DNA from: JBKBXU01 sp046313675
GTDB taxonomy: Bacteria; Bacteroidota; Bacteroidia; Cytophagales; Cytophagaceae
Direction of reading: 5' to 3'
NCBI GenBank assembly: GCA_046313675.1
Contig: JBKBXU010000061.1
Location: forward strand, 1 to 17,167
DNA: 17,167 nt
The notes under the pieces are model-generated. The model made no database searches. It was not told where the DNA came from and saw only the letters and a program-made list of their open reading frames with translations. The position numbers and the translations under genes were made by a program. This document shows positions 1 to 8,061 of the stretch, piece after piece; positions within the stretch are counted from its first letter, which is position 1, and the number at the start of each line of letters is the position of its first letter.

Positions 1-1226
1 TTACAACCGCAGGTAGTGTGGATGATGGAAAGAGTACCCTAATAGGTAGGTTACTTTATGATTCTAAATCAATTTTTGAAGATCAATTGGAGTCTATTTC
101 GCAAACCAGCTTACAAAGAGGAGACACACAGGTAGACCTTTCATTGCTTACTGATGGCCTAAGAGCTGAAAGAGAGCAAGGTATTACCATTGATGTGGCA
201 TACCGTTATTTTGCTACACCTAAAAGAAAATTCATTATCGCCGATACTCCCGGCCATATTCAGTATACAAGAAATATGGTTACCGGAGCTTCAACGGCCA
301 ACCTTGCCATCATTTTGGTTGATGCCAGGCATGGTGTGGTAGAGCAAACATGCAGGCATTCATTTATTGCTTCATTATTGCAAATCAAACACCTGGTTGT
401 ATGCATTAATAAAATGGATCTTGTGAATTACAGTGAGGATGTGTATAATAAGATCAAGGCTGATTTTACGGAATTTTCTTCCAAATTGTCGGCGCCGGAT
501 ATTCAGTTTATACCGATCAGTGCCTTGCATGGCGATAATGTTGTAGATCCTTCAACAAATATGCCTTGGTATAGAGGTGGTACACTTCTTTATGCCCTGG
601 AAAATGTAAACATTGGAAGCGATCAGAATTATGTTGATTCCCGTTTCCCTGTGCAGTGGGTAGTAAGGCCTCACAATGATGAATTCCATGATTACCGTGG
701 ATATGCAGGAAGAGTAGAAGGTGGTGTGTATAAGCCTGGTGATGAAGTAATGGCTTTGCCTTCAGGATTAACTTCAAAAATTAAAAGTATAGATACCATT
801 GATGGCCCTGTTCAGGAGGCTTATCCTCCGATGTCTGTTTCCATTACCTTGGAAGATGATATTGACATTAGCAGAGGTGATATGATTGTAAAACCAGCCA
901 ATCAACCTGAGGTCGGACAAGATATCGAACTTATGGTTTGTTGGTTAAATGAGAAGAAGCTTCAGGTGAATGGAAAATACACCATTAAGCATACAACCAA
1001 AGAGGCCAGATGTGTCGTGAAAGACATTAGGTATAAGGTAAATATCAATACCTTGCATAGAATAGAAGATGACCGTTCTATAGGCTTAAATGATATAGGA
1101 AGGATTCTGATCAGAACTACCTCTCCGTTATTATATGATAGCTATAAAAAGAATAGGTTTACAGGAAGCATCATCATTATAGATGAATTTACCAATGAAA
1201 CGGTAGGTGCAGGGATGATTATTTAA
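1..1226 (+). CDS. cysN: Sulfate adenylyltransferase subunit 1 (CysN), 5'-truncated by window edge
   Basis: CysN is the GTPase subunit of ATP sulfurylase. With CysD it activates sulfate to adenosine 5'-phosphosulfate in the cytoplasm, the first step of sulfate assimilation. The reading frame is open from base 3, and 407 residues are visible. The P-loop reads GSVDDGKST, so the GTG at 18-20 is the Val inside this motif and not a start. The real start lies a few codons outside the window. Counting from that Val: the switch I region EREQGITID is at 51-59, G3 DTPGH at 76-80, G4 NKMD at 131-134 and G5 SAL at 168-170. EF-Tu-like beta-barrel domains follow to the end. It is shorter than the E. coli protein (about 475 aa) but fits the compact Bacteroidota form. 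cysD is expected just upstream, outside the window. EF-Tu or SelB are excluded by the CysN-specific G1 and G3 context. Confidence 0.95.
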   Translation, partial: TTAGSVDDGKSTLIGRLLYDSKSIFEDQLESISQTSLQRGDTQVDLSLLTDGLRAEREQGITIDVAYRYFATPKRKFIIADTPGHIQYTRNMVTGASTANLAIILVDARHGVVEQTCRHSFIASLLQIKHLVVCINKMDLVNYSEDVYNKIKADFTEFSSKLSAPDIQFIPISALHGDNVVDPSTNMPWYRGGTLLYALENVNIGSDQNYVDSRFPVQWVVRPHNDEFHDYRGYAGRVEGGVYKPGDEVMALPSGLTSKIKSIDTIDGPVQEAYPPMSVSITLEDDIDISRGDMIVKPANQPEVGQDIELMVCWLNEKKLQVNGKYTIKHTTKEARCVVKDIRYKVNINTLHRIEDDRSIGLNDIGRILIRTTSPLLYDSYKKNRFTGSIIIIDEFTNETVGAGMII

Positions 1227-1250
1227 ACCTTTCTGATTAAAAGAGTATTA

Positions 1251-1281
1251 AAAAGCAGGGATTTCGGCCTCTGCTTTTTTT
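1251..1281 (+). terminator. Rho-independent terminator after cysN
   Basis: A perfect 8-bp stem, AAAAGCAG (1251-1258) with CTGCTTTT (1271-1278), closes a 12-nt loop. It is followed by more Ts to 1281 and lies 25 nt after the cysN stop. It separates cysN from the protease gene. Confidence 0.8.
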
Positions 1282-1300
1282 GTGCCGAACTTTAAGGAGC

Positions 1301-1339
1301 TAAGCTGATGTTTTTGCCATACATGCAATAATCAGCTTA
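1301..1339 (+). promoter_or_regulatory. Inverted repeat in the leader of the S8 protease gene
   Basis: TAAGCTGAT (1301-1309) and ATCAGCTTA (1331-1339) are perfect 9-bp inverted repeats. A second inner stem, TTGC (1314-1317) with GCAA (1325-1328), surrounds a 7-nt loop. The right arm ends 6 nt before the ATG at 1346. In RNA this would fold over the ribosome-loading region; in DNA it could be an operator. No U-tract follows, so it is not a typical terminator. The structure is seen directly; the regulatory role is inferred. Confidence 0.45.
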
Positions 1340-1345
1340 ATCTTT

Positions 1346-2629
1346 ATGAGTTTTATTAAATATTTTATATTTGCCGCCTTGGCAATTTGTGTGGTATGGT
1401 CTTGTAGCAAAAAACAAGATCCGATGCCGGTTTCTGACAATCATGCCCCTGTTGAGGAGCCAATCATGGAACCTGAACCAGTGGCCACAGTGCCTCCTCC
1501 GAGTACAGGTTCCGGTACAGATACTTCTAATCCCTGGATTTCAGGAAATATGTGTCCTGAGGAGTCGGATGCTACTGCTCGTACCGCTTTTATTCAGGAT
1601 GAATACATCGTAGTATTGGAGAATGCTTCGAAGAACCAACGTATGGGAAATTCCCACGACAGAATGAGGGACGTAATGAGAAGGGCTAATATTTCCACAG
1701 GCTCAGTCCATGATTATTACGAAAGAATTACCGGTTTCTCCGCCCGGATGAGTGCCGATCAGGCAAGGCAGCTTGCCGACGATCCGGAAGTAGCTTTTGT
1801 TGAACCAGATTTTATATTGAGTCTTCAGCAGGAGGATGTGAATGTGGAAACACTCACGAGTACACAGCATATCCCTTGGGGAATAAGGCGTGTTGGCGGT
1901 GCGGGTAATGGAAAAGGTAAAACTGCATGGATCATGGATTCAGGCATTGATATGAACCACCCTGATTTGGCGATAGACAAGAGGCGAAGTAAGTCTTTTG
2001 TTGAAGGTATAGAGTCCCCGGATGATGATAATGGACACGGAACCCATGTAGCCGGTACCATAGCCGCCTTGGACAACGGCATAGGTGTGGTAGGTGTAGC
2101 CGCAGGTGCTACGGTGATATCTGTAAAGGTTATGAATTCGGAAGGCAAAGGAAGGGTGTCCGCTATTATAAAGGGAATTGACTATGTGGCAGCAAATGGC
2201 AAGGCGGGTGATGTTGTCAACTTTAGTATAGGTGGAGCTGGCATATCTCAGTCGCTGGAGCGGGCAGTAATTAATGCGTCTTCCAAGGGAATATATTTCG
2301 CTATGGCAGCAGGTAATGATGCCGAATATGCCTGCAGGAACTCTCCGCAACGGCTAAATGGAAATTTCCTTTACACTATTTCGGCTATTGACAGCACAGA
2401 TCGATTTGCACGCTTTTCAAATTTTGGGAACGGTCCTGTTGATTTTGCTGCACCGGGGGTGCGGGTTTTGTCTACCTGGCCGGGAGGCAAGTATGCCTAT
2501 AGTTCTGGAACATCCATGGCAGCACCTCATGCAGCAGGTCTTATGTTGTTGAATGGGTCAAATATCAAGACAAGCGGATTTGTTAGAAACGACCCTGATG
2601 GGGTGGCTGATCCGATTGCCCATCGCTAA
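1346..2629 (+). CDS. Subtilisin-like (S8) serine protease, lipoprotein with inhibitor I9-like propeptide
   Basis: A probable exported, membrane-anchored endopeptidase of 427 aa. Residues 1-20 form a lipoprotein signal ending in a VVWSC lipobox, with Cys20 as the predicted lipidation site. A Pro/Glu-rich linker (about 25-65) follows. An I9-like propeptide spans about 82-158, running from DEYIVVLE to VAFVEPDF. The S8 catalytic domain runs from about 175 to the end. The triad is intact: D198 (MDSGID), H231 (NGHGTHVAGT) and S390 (GTSMAAP), with oxyanion Asn324 in AAGND. There is no T9SS tail. The protein ends soon after the catalytic serine helix. The gene stands alone between two terminators, so its partner or substrate is not shown by context. 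The ATG at 1346 is chosen because it gives the complete signal peptide; no Shine-Dalgarno is visible. Family and activity are well supported, and the substrate is unknown. Confidence 0.93.
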   Translation: MSFIKYFIFAALAICVVWSCSKKQDPMPVSDNHAPVEEPIMEPEPVATVPPPSTGSGTDTSNPWISGNMCPEESDATARTAFIQDEYIVVLENASKNQRMGNSHDRMRDVMRRANISTGSVHDYYERITGFSARMSADQARQLADDPEVAFVEPDFILSLQQEDVNVETLTSTQHIPWGIRRVGGAGNGKGKTAWIMDSGIDMNHPDLAIDKRRSKSFVEGIESPDDDNGHGTHVAGTIAALDNGIGVVGVAAGATVISVKVMNSEGKGRVSAIIKGIDYVAANGKAGDVVNFSIGGAGISQSLERAVINASSKGIYFAMAAGNDAEYACRNSPQRLNGNFLYTISAIDSTDRFARFSNFGNGPVDFAAPGVRVLSTWPGGKYAYSSGTSMAAPHAAGLMLLNGSNIKTSGFVRNDPDGVADPIAHR

Positions 2630-2646
2630 AATCCTTTTAATAGGTT

Positions 2647-2677
2647 AAAAACTCCTTGTTTTCGGCAGGGAGTTTTT
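2647..2677. terminator. Bidirectional terminator between the convergent S8 protease and topB genes
   Basis: AAAAACTCC (2647-2655) pairs perfectly with GGAGTTTTT (2669-2677) around a 13-nt loop. The T-run on each strand lets it act in both directions. It lies 17 nt after the protease stop and about 60 nt past the topB stop on the other strand. Confidence 0.75.
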
Positions 2678-2737
2678 AGTTTAATGAAAATAATAAGAAA
2701 TATGAATTTTCCCTGATCATAAAGATTTAATATCAAG

Positions 2738-5119
2738 TTATTTCTGAACTAAACCAATACTGAAATCATCCTTTAGCTGGAGTATTCCATTCACTGTCTC
2801 GCCATTTTCCCTGATCAACCCCTTAATCAGGTTTGTTTCTTTTTTAATTACCAGAGACTTCATGTCGGATTCGCTGATTTCTTTTCCCAGAAATGAGATT
2901 GGTATTCGTAAGGTGCAGCCTGCTTTATATTCAGAGCAGCCATAAGCGGTCTTTCCGGTGAGCATATCCCCTTTTTTGCATTTTGGACATTTGGCTGTCT
3001 TGGGCATAGTTTCTTCAAGGCATAGCGAAAAATCATCGGCGATCTTTATGATTCCTTCTGCATCTTTTCCTTCTACTTTAAAGCCTTTGAGAACAGAAGA
3101 TTTTCCTGATTTAAGAAGAGAAAACACCTGCTTTTCGGTCAATTTTTTACCATAAAATTCAAAAGGGACTAAAAACTTGCAACCGCTCTTATATTCACTG
3201 CACCCAAAAGCATTTTTCCCCTTAAGCATGGTTCCTTTTTTGCATTTTGGACAGGTGTTGTCGCCATTCTTTTCTTCCTTTTTTGATGCTTTCCCTTTAG
3301 GCTTCTCTTCGATTACCTCTACTTCAATTTTTTTATTGTTATTGGTAAACTTTACTTCTTTCACTATTTCAGAAACCATGGCTTTCATCTCTTCCAGGAA
3401 TGTCTTGGTTTCATAAGCCCCCTTTTCTATCTCACGTAATTTTTTTTCCCAATTGCCGGTGAGTTCGGCTGATTTCAGAAGTTCAAAATCTATGGTTTGT
3501 ATAAGTTGAATACCGGTGATGGTGGGTATGAGGTTTTTTCGCTCTTTACGGACATAGTTTCTTCTGAAGAGGGTTTCTATGATGTTTGCCCGGGTAGATG
3601 GACGTCCAATGCCATTTTCCTTCATTAACTCCCGCAATTCTTCATCGCCAACTTGTTTTCCGGCGGTTTCCATAGCGCGAAGCAGGGTAGCTTCGGTATA
3701 GGGTTTCGGTGGGTTGGTTTGTTTCTCCCCTAACTCAGGTTTATGTGGGCCTGATTCTCCTTCTTCAAAATCAGGAAGCAACTGCCCTTCGTCTTGGTCG
3801 TCGTCGTCTTTTTTATCCTCTTTATCTTCTTTTTCCTCATTGTACACTGCCCGCCAGCCTTCTTCCAGAATCTGCTTGCCTGTAGCTTTGAACTCCGTTT
3901 CTCTGACTTTTCCAATTACCTCTGTTTTAGAAACTATACAATCCGGATAAAAGGCTGCCAAAAAACGTCTTGCTATAAGGTCGTAGGCCTTTTCTTCATC
4001 ACCGGAGAGGTTGCCCGCTTTAACATTTGTTGGTATAATGGCGTGGTGATCCGTTACTTTTTTGTCATCAAAAACATTCTTCGATTTTCTGATGGGGTTA
4101 GCAAGCAGTGGTTCTGTCAGAGACTGATAATTAGTCATTGACGATAAAATGCCTTTTATCTTTGGGTAAATATCGTTTGGCAGGTAGGTGGTATCTACCC
4201 TTGGATAGGTGACATATTTTTTTTCATACAGACTTTGCACGGTCTTTAAAGTCAGATCGGCTGAAAATCCAAACTTTTTGTTGCATTCAACCTGAAGTGA
4301 TGTTAAGTCGAAGAGTTTGGGTGCACTTTCTTTGCCTTTCTTTTTAGAAAATGAAATGATGGTAAACAGGTCATTTTCTATGTCCTTGAGCGTGTTTTCT
4401 GCCTCCTCTTTGGAGAAGAATTTTCCTGACCGGGCTGAAAATAACACATCCCGATAGCGTGTTTTAAGCTCCCAATAGGTCTGCGGAACAAAGTTTTCTA
4501 TTTCAAGGTGACGGTTTACAATGAGTGCAAGGGTGGGGGTTTGCACCCTGCCAATAGAAAGCACCTGTTTCCCGTTTCCGTATTTTAAGGTATAAAGTCT
4601 GGTGGCATTGATGCCCAGAAGCCAATCGCCAATGGCTCTGGAACTACCTGCTGCATACAACAGGTCAAAATCTTTACTCTCTTTTAGGTTGTTAAAACCT
4701 TCCTTAATCGCTTCTTCTGTAAGTGAGGAAATCCAAAGCCGTTTGATAGGTTTATCACATCGGGCTTTGGTTAGTACCCATCGCTGTATAACTTCTCCTT
4801 CCTGCCCGGCATCACCGCAGTTTATTACTTCGGTAGCTTTGCTGACCAATTCGGTTATGGTGTTCAGTTGTTTATTAACTCCTTTGTTGCTGATTTCTTT
4901 AATGCCAAATTTGGCAGGCAGAATGGGTAGGTGATGGAGTTTCCACCATTTTAATTGTGGATTATAGTCTTCGGGTTCCTTAAGTGTACATAAATGCCCG
5001 AATGTCCAGGTAATCTGATAGCCATTGCCCTCATAATAACCATCTTTCTTGTTTTTTGCTCCCAAAATGGAAGCAATTTCTCTGGCGACGCTTGGTTTTT
5101 CAGCTATACAGACTTTCAT
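2738..5119 (-). CDS. topB: DNA topoisomerase III (type IA) with two C-terminal zinc-ribbon repeats
   Basis: A 793-aa type IA topoisomerase that cuts and passes single DNA strands, acting in decatenation and recombination. The N-terminal TOPRIM domain opens with KVCIAEKPSVA (Glu7 in the AEKPS motif), and its acidic loop is CGDAGQEGE at 101-109. The catalytic Tyr is Y305 in YVTYPRVDT, with Arg307 conserved. LSIGRVQTPTLALI (187-200) and ENGIGRPSTRA (501-511) are further family motifs. A highly charged insert (about 428-456) is rich in D, E and K. Two C-terminal repeats of about 85 residues each start with CPKCKKG and keep four Cys (about 623-647 and 711-735), like topoisomerase C-terminal repeats. 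The gene is divergent from the secreted protein gene at 5227. In the TOPRIM loop the usual DxDxE is DxGxE (Asp103, Gly105, Glu107), which I believe is a known Bacteroidota-type variant. Confidence 0.95.
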   Translation of the reverse strand: MKVCIAEKPSVAREIASILGAKNKKDGYYEGNGYQITWTFGHLCTLKEPEDYNPQLKWWKLHHLPILPAKFGIKEISNKGVNKQLNTITELVSKATEVINCGDAGQEGEVIQRWVLTKARCDKPIKRLWISSLTEEAIKEGFNNLKESKDFDLLYAAGSSRAIGDWLLGINATRLYTLKYGNGKQVLSIGRVQTPTLALIVNRHLEIENFVPQTYWELKTRYRDVLFSARSGKFFSKEEAENTLKDIENDLFTIISFSKKKGKESAPKLFDLTSLQVECNKKFGFSADLTLKTVQSLYEKKYVTYPRVDTTYLPNDIYPKIKGILSSMTNYQSLTEPLLANPIRKSKNVFDDKKVTDHHAIIPTNVKAGNLSGDEEKAYDLIARRFLAAFYPDCIVSKTEVIGKVRETEFKATGKQILEEGWRAVYNEEKEDKEDKKDDDDQDEGQLLPDFEEGESGPHKPELGEKQTNPPKPYTEATLLRAMETAGKQVGDEELRELMKENGIGRPSTRANIIETLFRRNYVRKERKNLIPTITGIQLIQTIDFELLKSAELTGNWEKKLREIEKGAYETKTFLEEMKAMVSEIVKEVKFTNNNKKIEVEVIEEKPKGKASKKEEKNGDNTCPKCKKGTMLKGKNAFGCSEYKSGCKFLVPFEFYGKKLTEKQVFSLLKSGKSSVLKGFKVEGKDAEGIIKIADDFSLCLEETMPKTAKCPKCKKGDMLTGKTAYGCSEYKAGCTLRIPISFLGKEISESDMKSLVIKKETNLIKGLIRENGETVNGILQLKDDFSIGLVQK

Positions 5120-5226
5120 ATCATCCCGAATATACGGAATTATAGGATATGCTTGGGGTAAAAATTATCCACAAGGTTTGAAAAGCTTTAAGAATCTGGC
5201 ATGTAAATTGAAATGGATACTGTACC

Positions 5227-6000
5227 ATGCGATTTTTAATATTCCTGTTTCTTCTAAATATCAATTTTTTAGTATATGCGCAACTTAATTGCCGTACAGT
5301 TGAAAATGATCGTGGAGCTGAAACTACCTGTTATCATAAAAATAATACAGTATCTACCATTGAAACCTGGGATAAGGAGAGAAGGAACGGACATATAAAA
5401 GGCTTAGATAAGAACAGCAAAGAATTGTTTTCTTACTACCTGCGAAGGTATGCCGGCCATGCTTCCGTAAGGCTTTGGTATCATCCCAATGGCCAGGTCT
5501 CGAAAGTGGAGTTTACTTCCCATCCCGACGGCGGCATTCAAAGCTATCATTACATCAGTGAGTACAATGAAAATGGAGAACGGACTAAATATATTGATTT
5601 AAGTCGTCCGGATGGCCATCCCATCCCGGTTACAATTCCTTCAACCCCTTCTCTCCCACAACAAGTCCCCAAAAAGAAAGCTGAAGTGGTTAAATGTGCA
5701 GTGCCTTATACAACTACCTATAAATTAATTAATGAAACTAAAAATAAAGTTCGTATACACGTTAGGCAAGCCCCCAATCTTTGGCGAGGCGAAAAACCGG
5801 ATACAACATTTGTGTTGGAGTCTAAGCAGGAAATAATCATTGACTCTATTACCATGGCAGAAATATTTATGGATCGGGATCTTTATTTTGTAACCATATC
5901 TAATAAACAACCCGGAAAAAAGAAATTTAAGCTTATTATTGCACAACCGATTGAGGAAAGCAACAGAAAGCTTTATGTATGGCATGTTCTTATTAATTAA
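5227..6000 (+). CDS. Secreted hypothetical protein with MORN/YwqK-like repeats
   Basis: I do not recognise this 257-aa protein. Residues 1-19 are a clear Sec signal peptide ending in VYAQ, so it is probably periplasmic or surface-exposed. Residues about 65-125 carry two repeats of the type seen in MORN-2/YwqK antitoxin-like proteins: LWYHPNGQVSKVEF (83-96) and SEYNENGERTKYID (111-124). A Pro-rich linker (about 132-148) leads to a second beta-strand-rich part, about 155-245, possibly a beta-sandwich. Cysteines at 22 and 35 could form a disulfide. The gene is divergent from topB and is followed by 127 bp before lemA, so it may be transcribed alone. The start at 5227 is chosen because it gives the complete signal peptide. 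The repeat assignment is by eye and the function is unknown. Confidence 0.75.
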   Translation: MRFLIFLFLLNINFLVYAQLNCRTVENDRGAETTCYHKNNTVSTIETWDKERRNGHIKGLDKNSKELFSYYLRRYAGHASVRLWYHPNGQVSKVEFTSHPDGGIQSYHYISEYNENGERTKYIDLSRPDGHPIPVTIPSTPSLPQQVPKKKAEVVKCAVPYTTTYKLINETKNKVRIHVRQAPNLWRGEKPDTTFVLESKQEIIIDSITMAEIFMDRDLYFVTISNKQPGKKKFKLIIAQPIEESNRKLYVWHVLIN

Positions 6001-6127
6001 ATGGTTTGAAAAGAAATATAGCTAACTGGGGTAGTTTTCGAAGAAGACGTATTTTTTTATTTGATTTTTATGTTTAAAATTAGATCTTTAATAAATTCTT
6101 TTATCAATATATTATAACATCTTAACT

Positions 6128-6685
6128 ATGGTAACCTGGATTGTTCTTGGAGTAATTGTAATTCTTATTTTTATGCTTATCAGCATATACAACCGTTTGG
6201 TAGGTTTAAGAAACCGACGCGAAAATGCGTTTGCTGATATAGATGTGCAACTTAAACAGAGGCATGACCTGATCCCTCAGTTGTTGGGAGCAGTAAAGGG
6301 GTATATGCAACATGAGGCCGGCGTGCTGACGCGTGTGACAGAGGCTCGTTCCAGGGCCATGAATGCCAGTTCTATTGATGGAAGAATTGAGGCGGAAACT
6401 GAATTGGGATCTGCTTTGCAAGGTTTGAGGATTCAGGTGGAGGCCTATCCTGATCTAAAAGCAAATACAAACTTTTTGCACCTGCAATCTGAGATTTCAG
6501 ATATAGAAAATAAACTGGCAGCTTCTCGCAGATTCTTTAATTCTGCAACACGTGAATACAACACAACTCTTCAGAGCTTTCCTGCGAATACCGTTGCGGG
6601 GATGTTTGGCTTCCATCAGGCTAAAATGTTTGATGTTGGTCCTGACAGAGACAGTATGGAAAAGGCGCCTGAAATTAAATTTTAA
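6128..6685 (+). CDS. lemA: LemA family protein
   Basis: A 185-aa LemA-family membrane protein. One N-terminal transmembrane helix (about 3-20) is followed by the family signature YNRLVGLRNRRENAFADIDV (21-40) and QLKQRHDLIPQLL (41-53). The rest is mostly helical, ending with the conserved stretch around NTVAGMFGF and a charged tail. In the family the helical domain is a four-helix bundle; its biochemical role is unclear. The next gene begins 2 nt after the stop and encodes an M48 protease, a frequent partner of lemA in bacteria. Co-transcription and a shared role in envelope quality control are therefore likely, by inference. The ATG at 6128 gives the usual short cytosolic or periplasmic leader before the helix. 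Confidence 0.93.
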   Translation: MVTWIVLGVIVILIFMLISIYNRLVGLRNRRENAFADIDVQLKQRHDLIPQLLGAVKGYMQHEAGVLTRVTEARSRAMNASSIDGRIEAETELGSALQGLRIQVEAYPDLKANTNFLHLQSEISDIENKLAASRRFFNSATREYNTTLQSFPANTVAGMFGFHQAKMFDVGPDRDSMEKAPEIKF

Positions 6686-6687
6686 CT

Positions 6688-7632
6688 ATGGCTGAGTACA
6701 TTGGGATCCATGGTCAGATCCAACGAAATAACACCCGTTCGGTTTTACTTCTACTTGGGTTTCCTGCGCTGATTCTGGGAACGGTCTGGCTGTTTTTCTT
6801 TTTGATAAATTACAATCCTGAGGAAGGGACTAATGTGGGCATGGTGAATGACTACTTTGTAGGTGCCATTCCCGGGGTTCTTATTTTTGTCCTTATCTGG
6901 TTTCTTATTGCCTATTTTACCCATTCTTCTATGATTAAAATGGCTACCGGCTCAGAAACCTTGCAAAGGAAGGAAAACATGCGGGTGTATAACCTGGTAG
7001 AAAATCTTTGCATAAGTCAGGGAATGTCCATGCCTCAGGTCAATATCATCAGAGACAAGTCCTTGAATGCATTTGCCAGTGGTATAAATGAGAAAACATA
7101 TACCGTAACACTGACGCAAGGTATTATAGAAAAGTTAAATGATGAAGAGCTGGAAGGTGTGATTGCGCATGAGTTGATGCATATTAAGAATAAAGATGTG
7201 CGACTGCTGATTATTTCGATCATATTTGTGGGCATTTTCTCCTTTATTGCCCAAATAGCCTTTAGGAGTTTCCTATATGGTGGCGGCCGTCGGAGAGGTA
7301 AAAACGATGGTAAAATTATTCTGATAGCCATGGTACTTGCCATTTTGGCTTACCTCTTGTCTATCTTATTCCGCTTTGCCATATCCAGAAGCAGGGAATA
7401 TATGGCCGATAGCGGTGCGGCAGATATGACTAAAAATCCTAGGGCTCTGGCTTCGGCACTTCGGAAGATTTCAGGGAACTTTCGTGTGAAGTCTGTAAAA
7501 AGCCCGGATGTTGCTGAGATGTTTATTGAAAACAGGCCGGAAGAATCTGCTGGAGTAATGTCGGCTATTTCTGGTTTATTTGCCACACATCCGCCTATTG
7601 AAAAGAGAATTGCGGTATTAGAACAATTCTGA
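6688..7632 (+). CDS. M48 family membrane zinc metalloprotease (HtpX-like)
   Basis: A 314-aa integral membrane protease. Hydrophobic segments lie at about 18-40, 57-78, 172-192 and 209-230. The zinc site is HELMH (161-165) with a third ligand, Glu237, in SREYMADSGA. These place it in the M48B/HtpX group, which degrades damaged or unassembled membrane proteins. The conserved region around RDKSLNAFASG (122-132) is also M48-typical, as is the C-terminal THPPIEKRIAVLE. It is directly preceded by lemA (2-nt gap) and followed 29 nt later by a small secreted protein gene, suggesting one operon. I leave the htpX symbol blank because LemA-linked M48 proteases form their own branch. All catalytic residues are present. 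Confidence 0.92.
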   Translation: MAEYIGIHGQIQRNNTRSVLLLLGFPALILGTVWLFFFLINYNPEEGTNVGMVNDYFVGAIPGVLIFVLIWFLIAYFTHSSMIKMATGSETLQRKENMRVYNLVENLCISQGMSMPQVNIIRDKSLNAFASGINEKTYTVTLTQGIIEKLNDEELEGVIAHELMHIKNKDVRLLIISIIFVGIFSFIAQIAFRSFLYGGGRRRGKNDGKIILIAMVLAILAYLLSILFRFAISRSREYMADSGAADMTKNPRALASALRKISGNFRVKSVKSPDVAEMFIENRPEESAGVMSAISGLFATHPPIEKRIAVLEQF

Positions 7633-7661
7633 TAGTAGAAAAAATATTAAAAGACTTAATA

Positions 7662-8042
7662 ATGAAATTAATTTCTATAGCTTCCATGCTATGCTTAGCG
7701 CTTTTCTCTGGATTTACGCCTGCAACAGAGCAAACTAAAGATTGCAGCTTAATGCACAAAGGGATCTTTACGTATGGGGACGAAAAGAACCCGATAAAAG
7801 TGACGATCAAGGGTGAAAATCATACCGAATATCATGGGAAATATCGGATTAAATCGACCATTAAATGGATCAATGAATGTGAATATGAGGCCACCCTGGT
7901 AGAGGCTACCATTCCTGATTTTCCTTTCAAACCGGGAGAAGTTATGAATGTGAAGATAACCAAGGTAGAGGACAAAGATATTTTTTATACCTCAGTAGTA
8001 AATGGGGAAAGTTGGAGCGGAAAGTTTAAGAAAATAAAATAG
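7662..8042 (+). CDS. Small secreted hypothetical protein
   Basis: A 126-aa protein that I cannot name. Residues 1 to about 20 look like a Sec signal peptide (MKLISIASMLCLALFSGF). The mature part is predicted to be mostly beta-strands, with two cysteines at 28 and 73 that could pair. The segment KWINECEYEATLV (68-80) resembles a motif I recall from small exported Bacteroidota proteins of unknown function. The size and strand pattern suggest a small beta-barrel or lipocalin-like fold, but this is only an impression. It starts 29 nt after the M48 protease stop on the same strand, so it may be the third gene of the lemA operon. Its stop lies only 19 nt from the convergent lipoprotein gene, with no visible terminator between. 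Confidence 0.75.
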   Translation: MKLISIASMLCLALFSGFTPATEQTKDCSLMHKGIFTYGDEKNPIKVTIKGENHTEYHGKYRIKSTIKWINECEYEATLVEATIPDFPFKPGEVMNVKITKVEDKDIFYTSVVNGESWSGKFKKIK

Positions 8043-8061
8043 CTATCAACTCTTATTAAGC

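Noticed and set aside
18..20. GTG as the start of cysN
   Set aside because: It encodes Val within the P-loop GSVDDGKS, and the frame is open upstream to the window edge.
1825..2350. Open frames of 107 and 136 codons on the minus strand inside the S8 protease gene
   Set aside because: They overlap a gene with a complete catalytic triad and show no recognisable motifs.
3714..4141. Plus-strand open frames inside topB, one very hydrophobic
   Set aside because: They mirror the acidic and lysine-rich insert of TopB; low-complexity reversal explains them.
5183..5190. AAAGCTTT palindrome between topB and the gene at 5227
   Set aside because: An 8-bp palindrome in AT-rich DNA is expected by chance and nothing around it supports a site.
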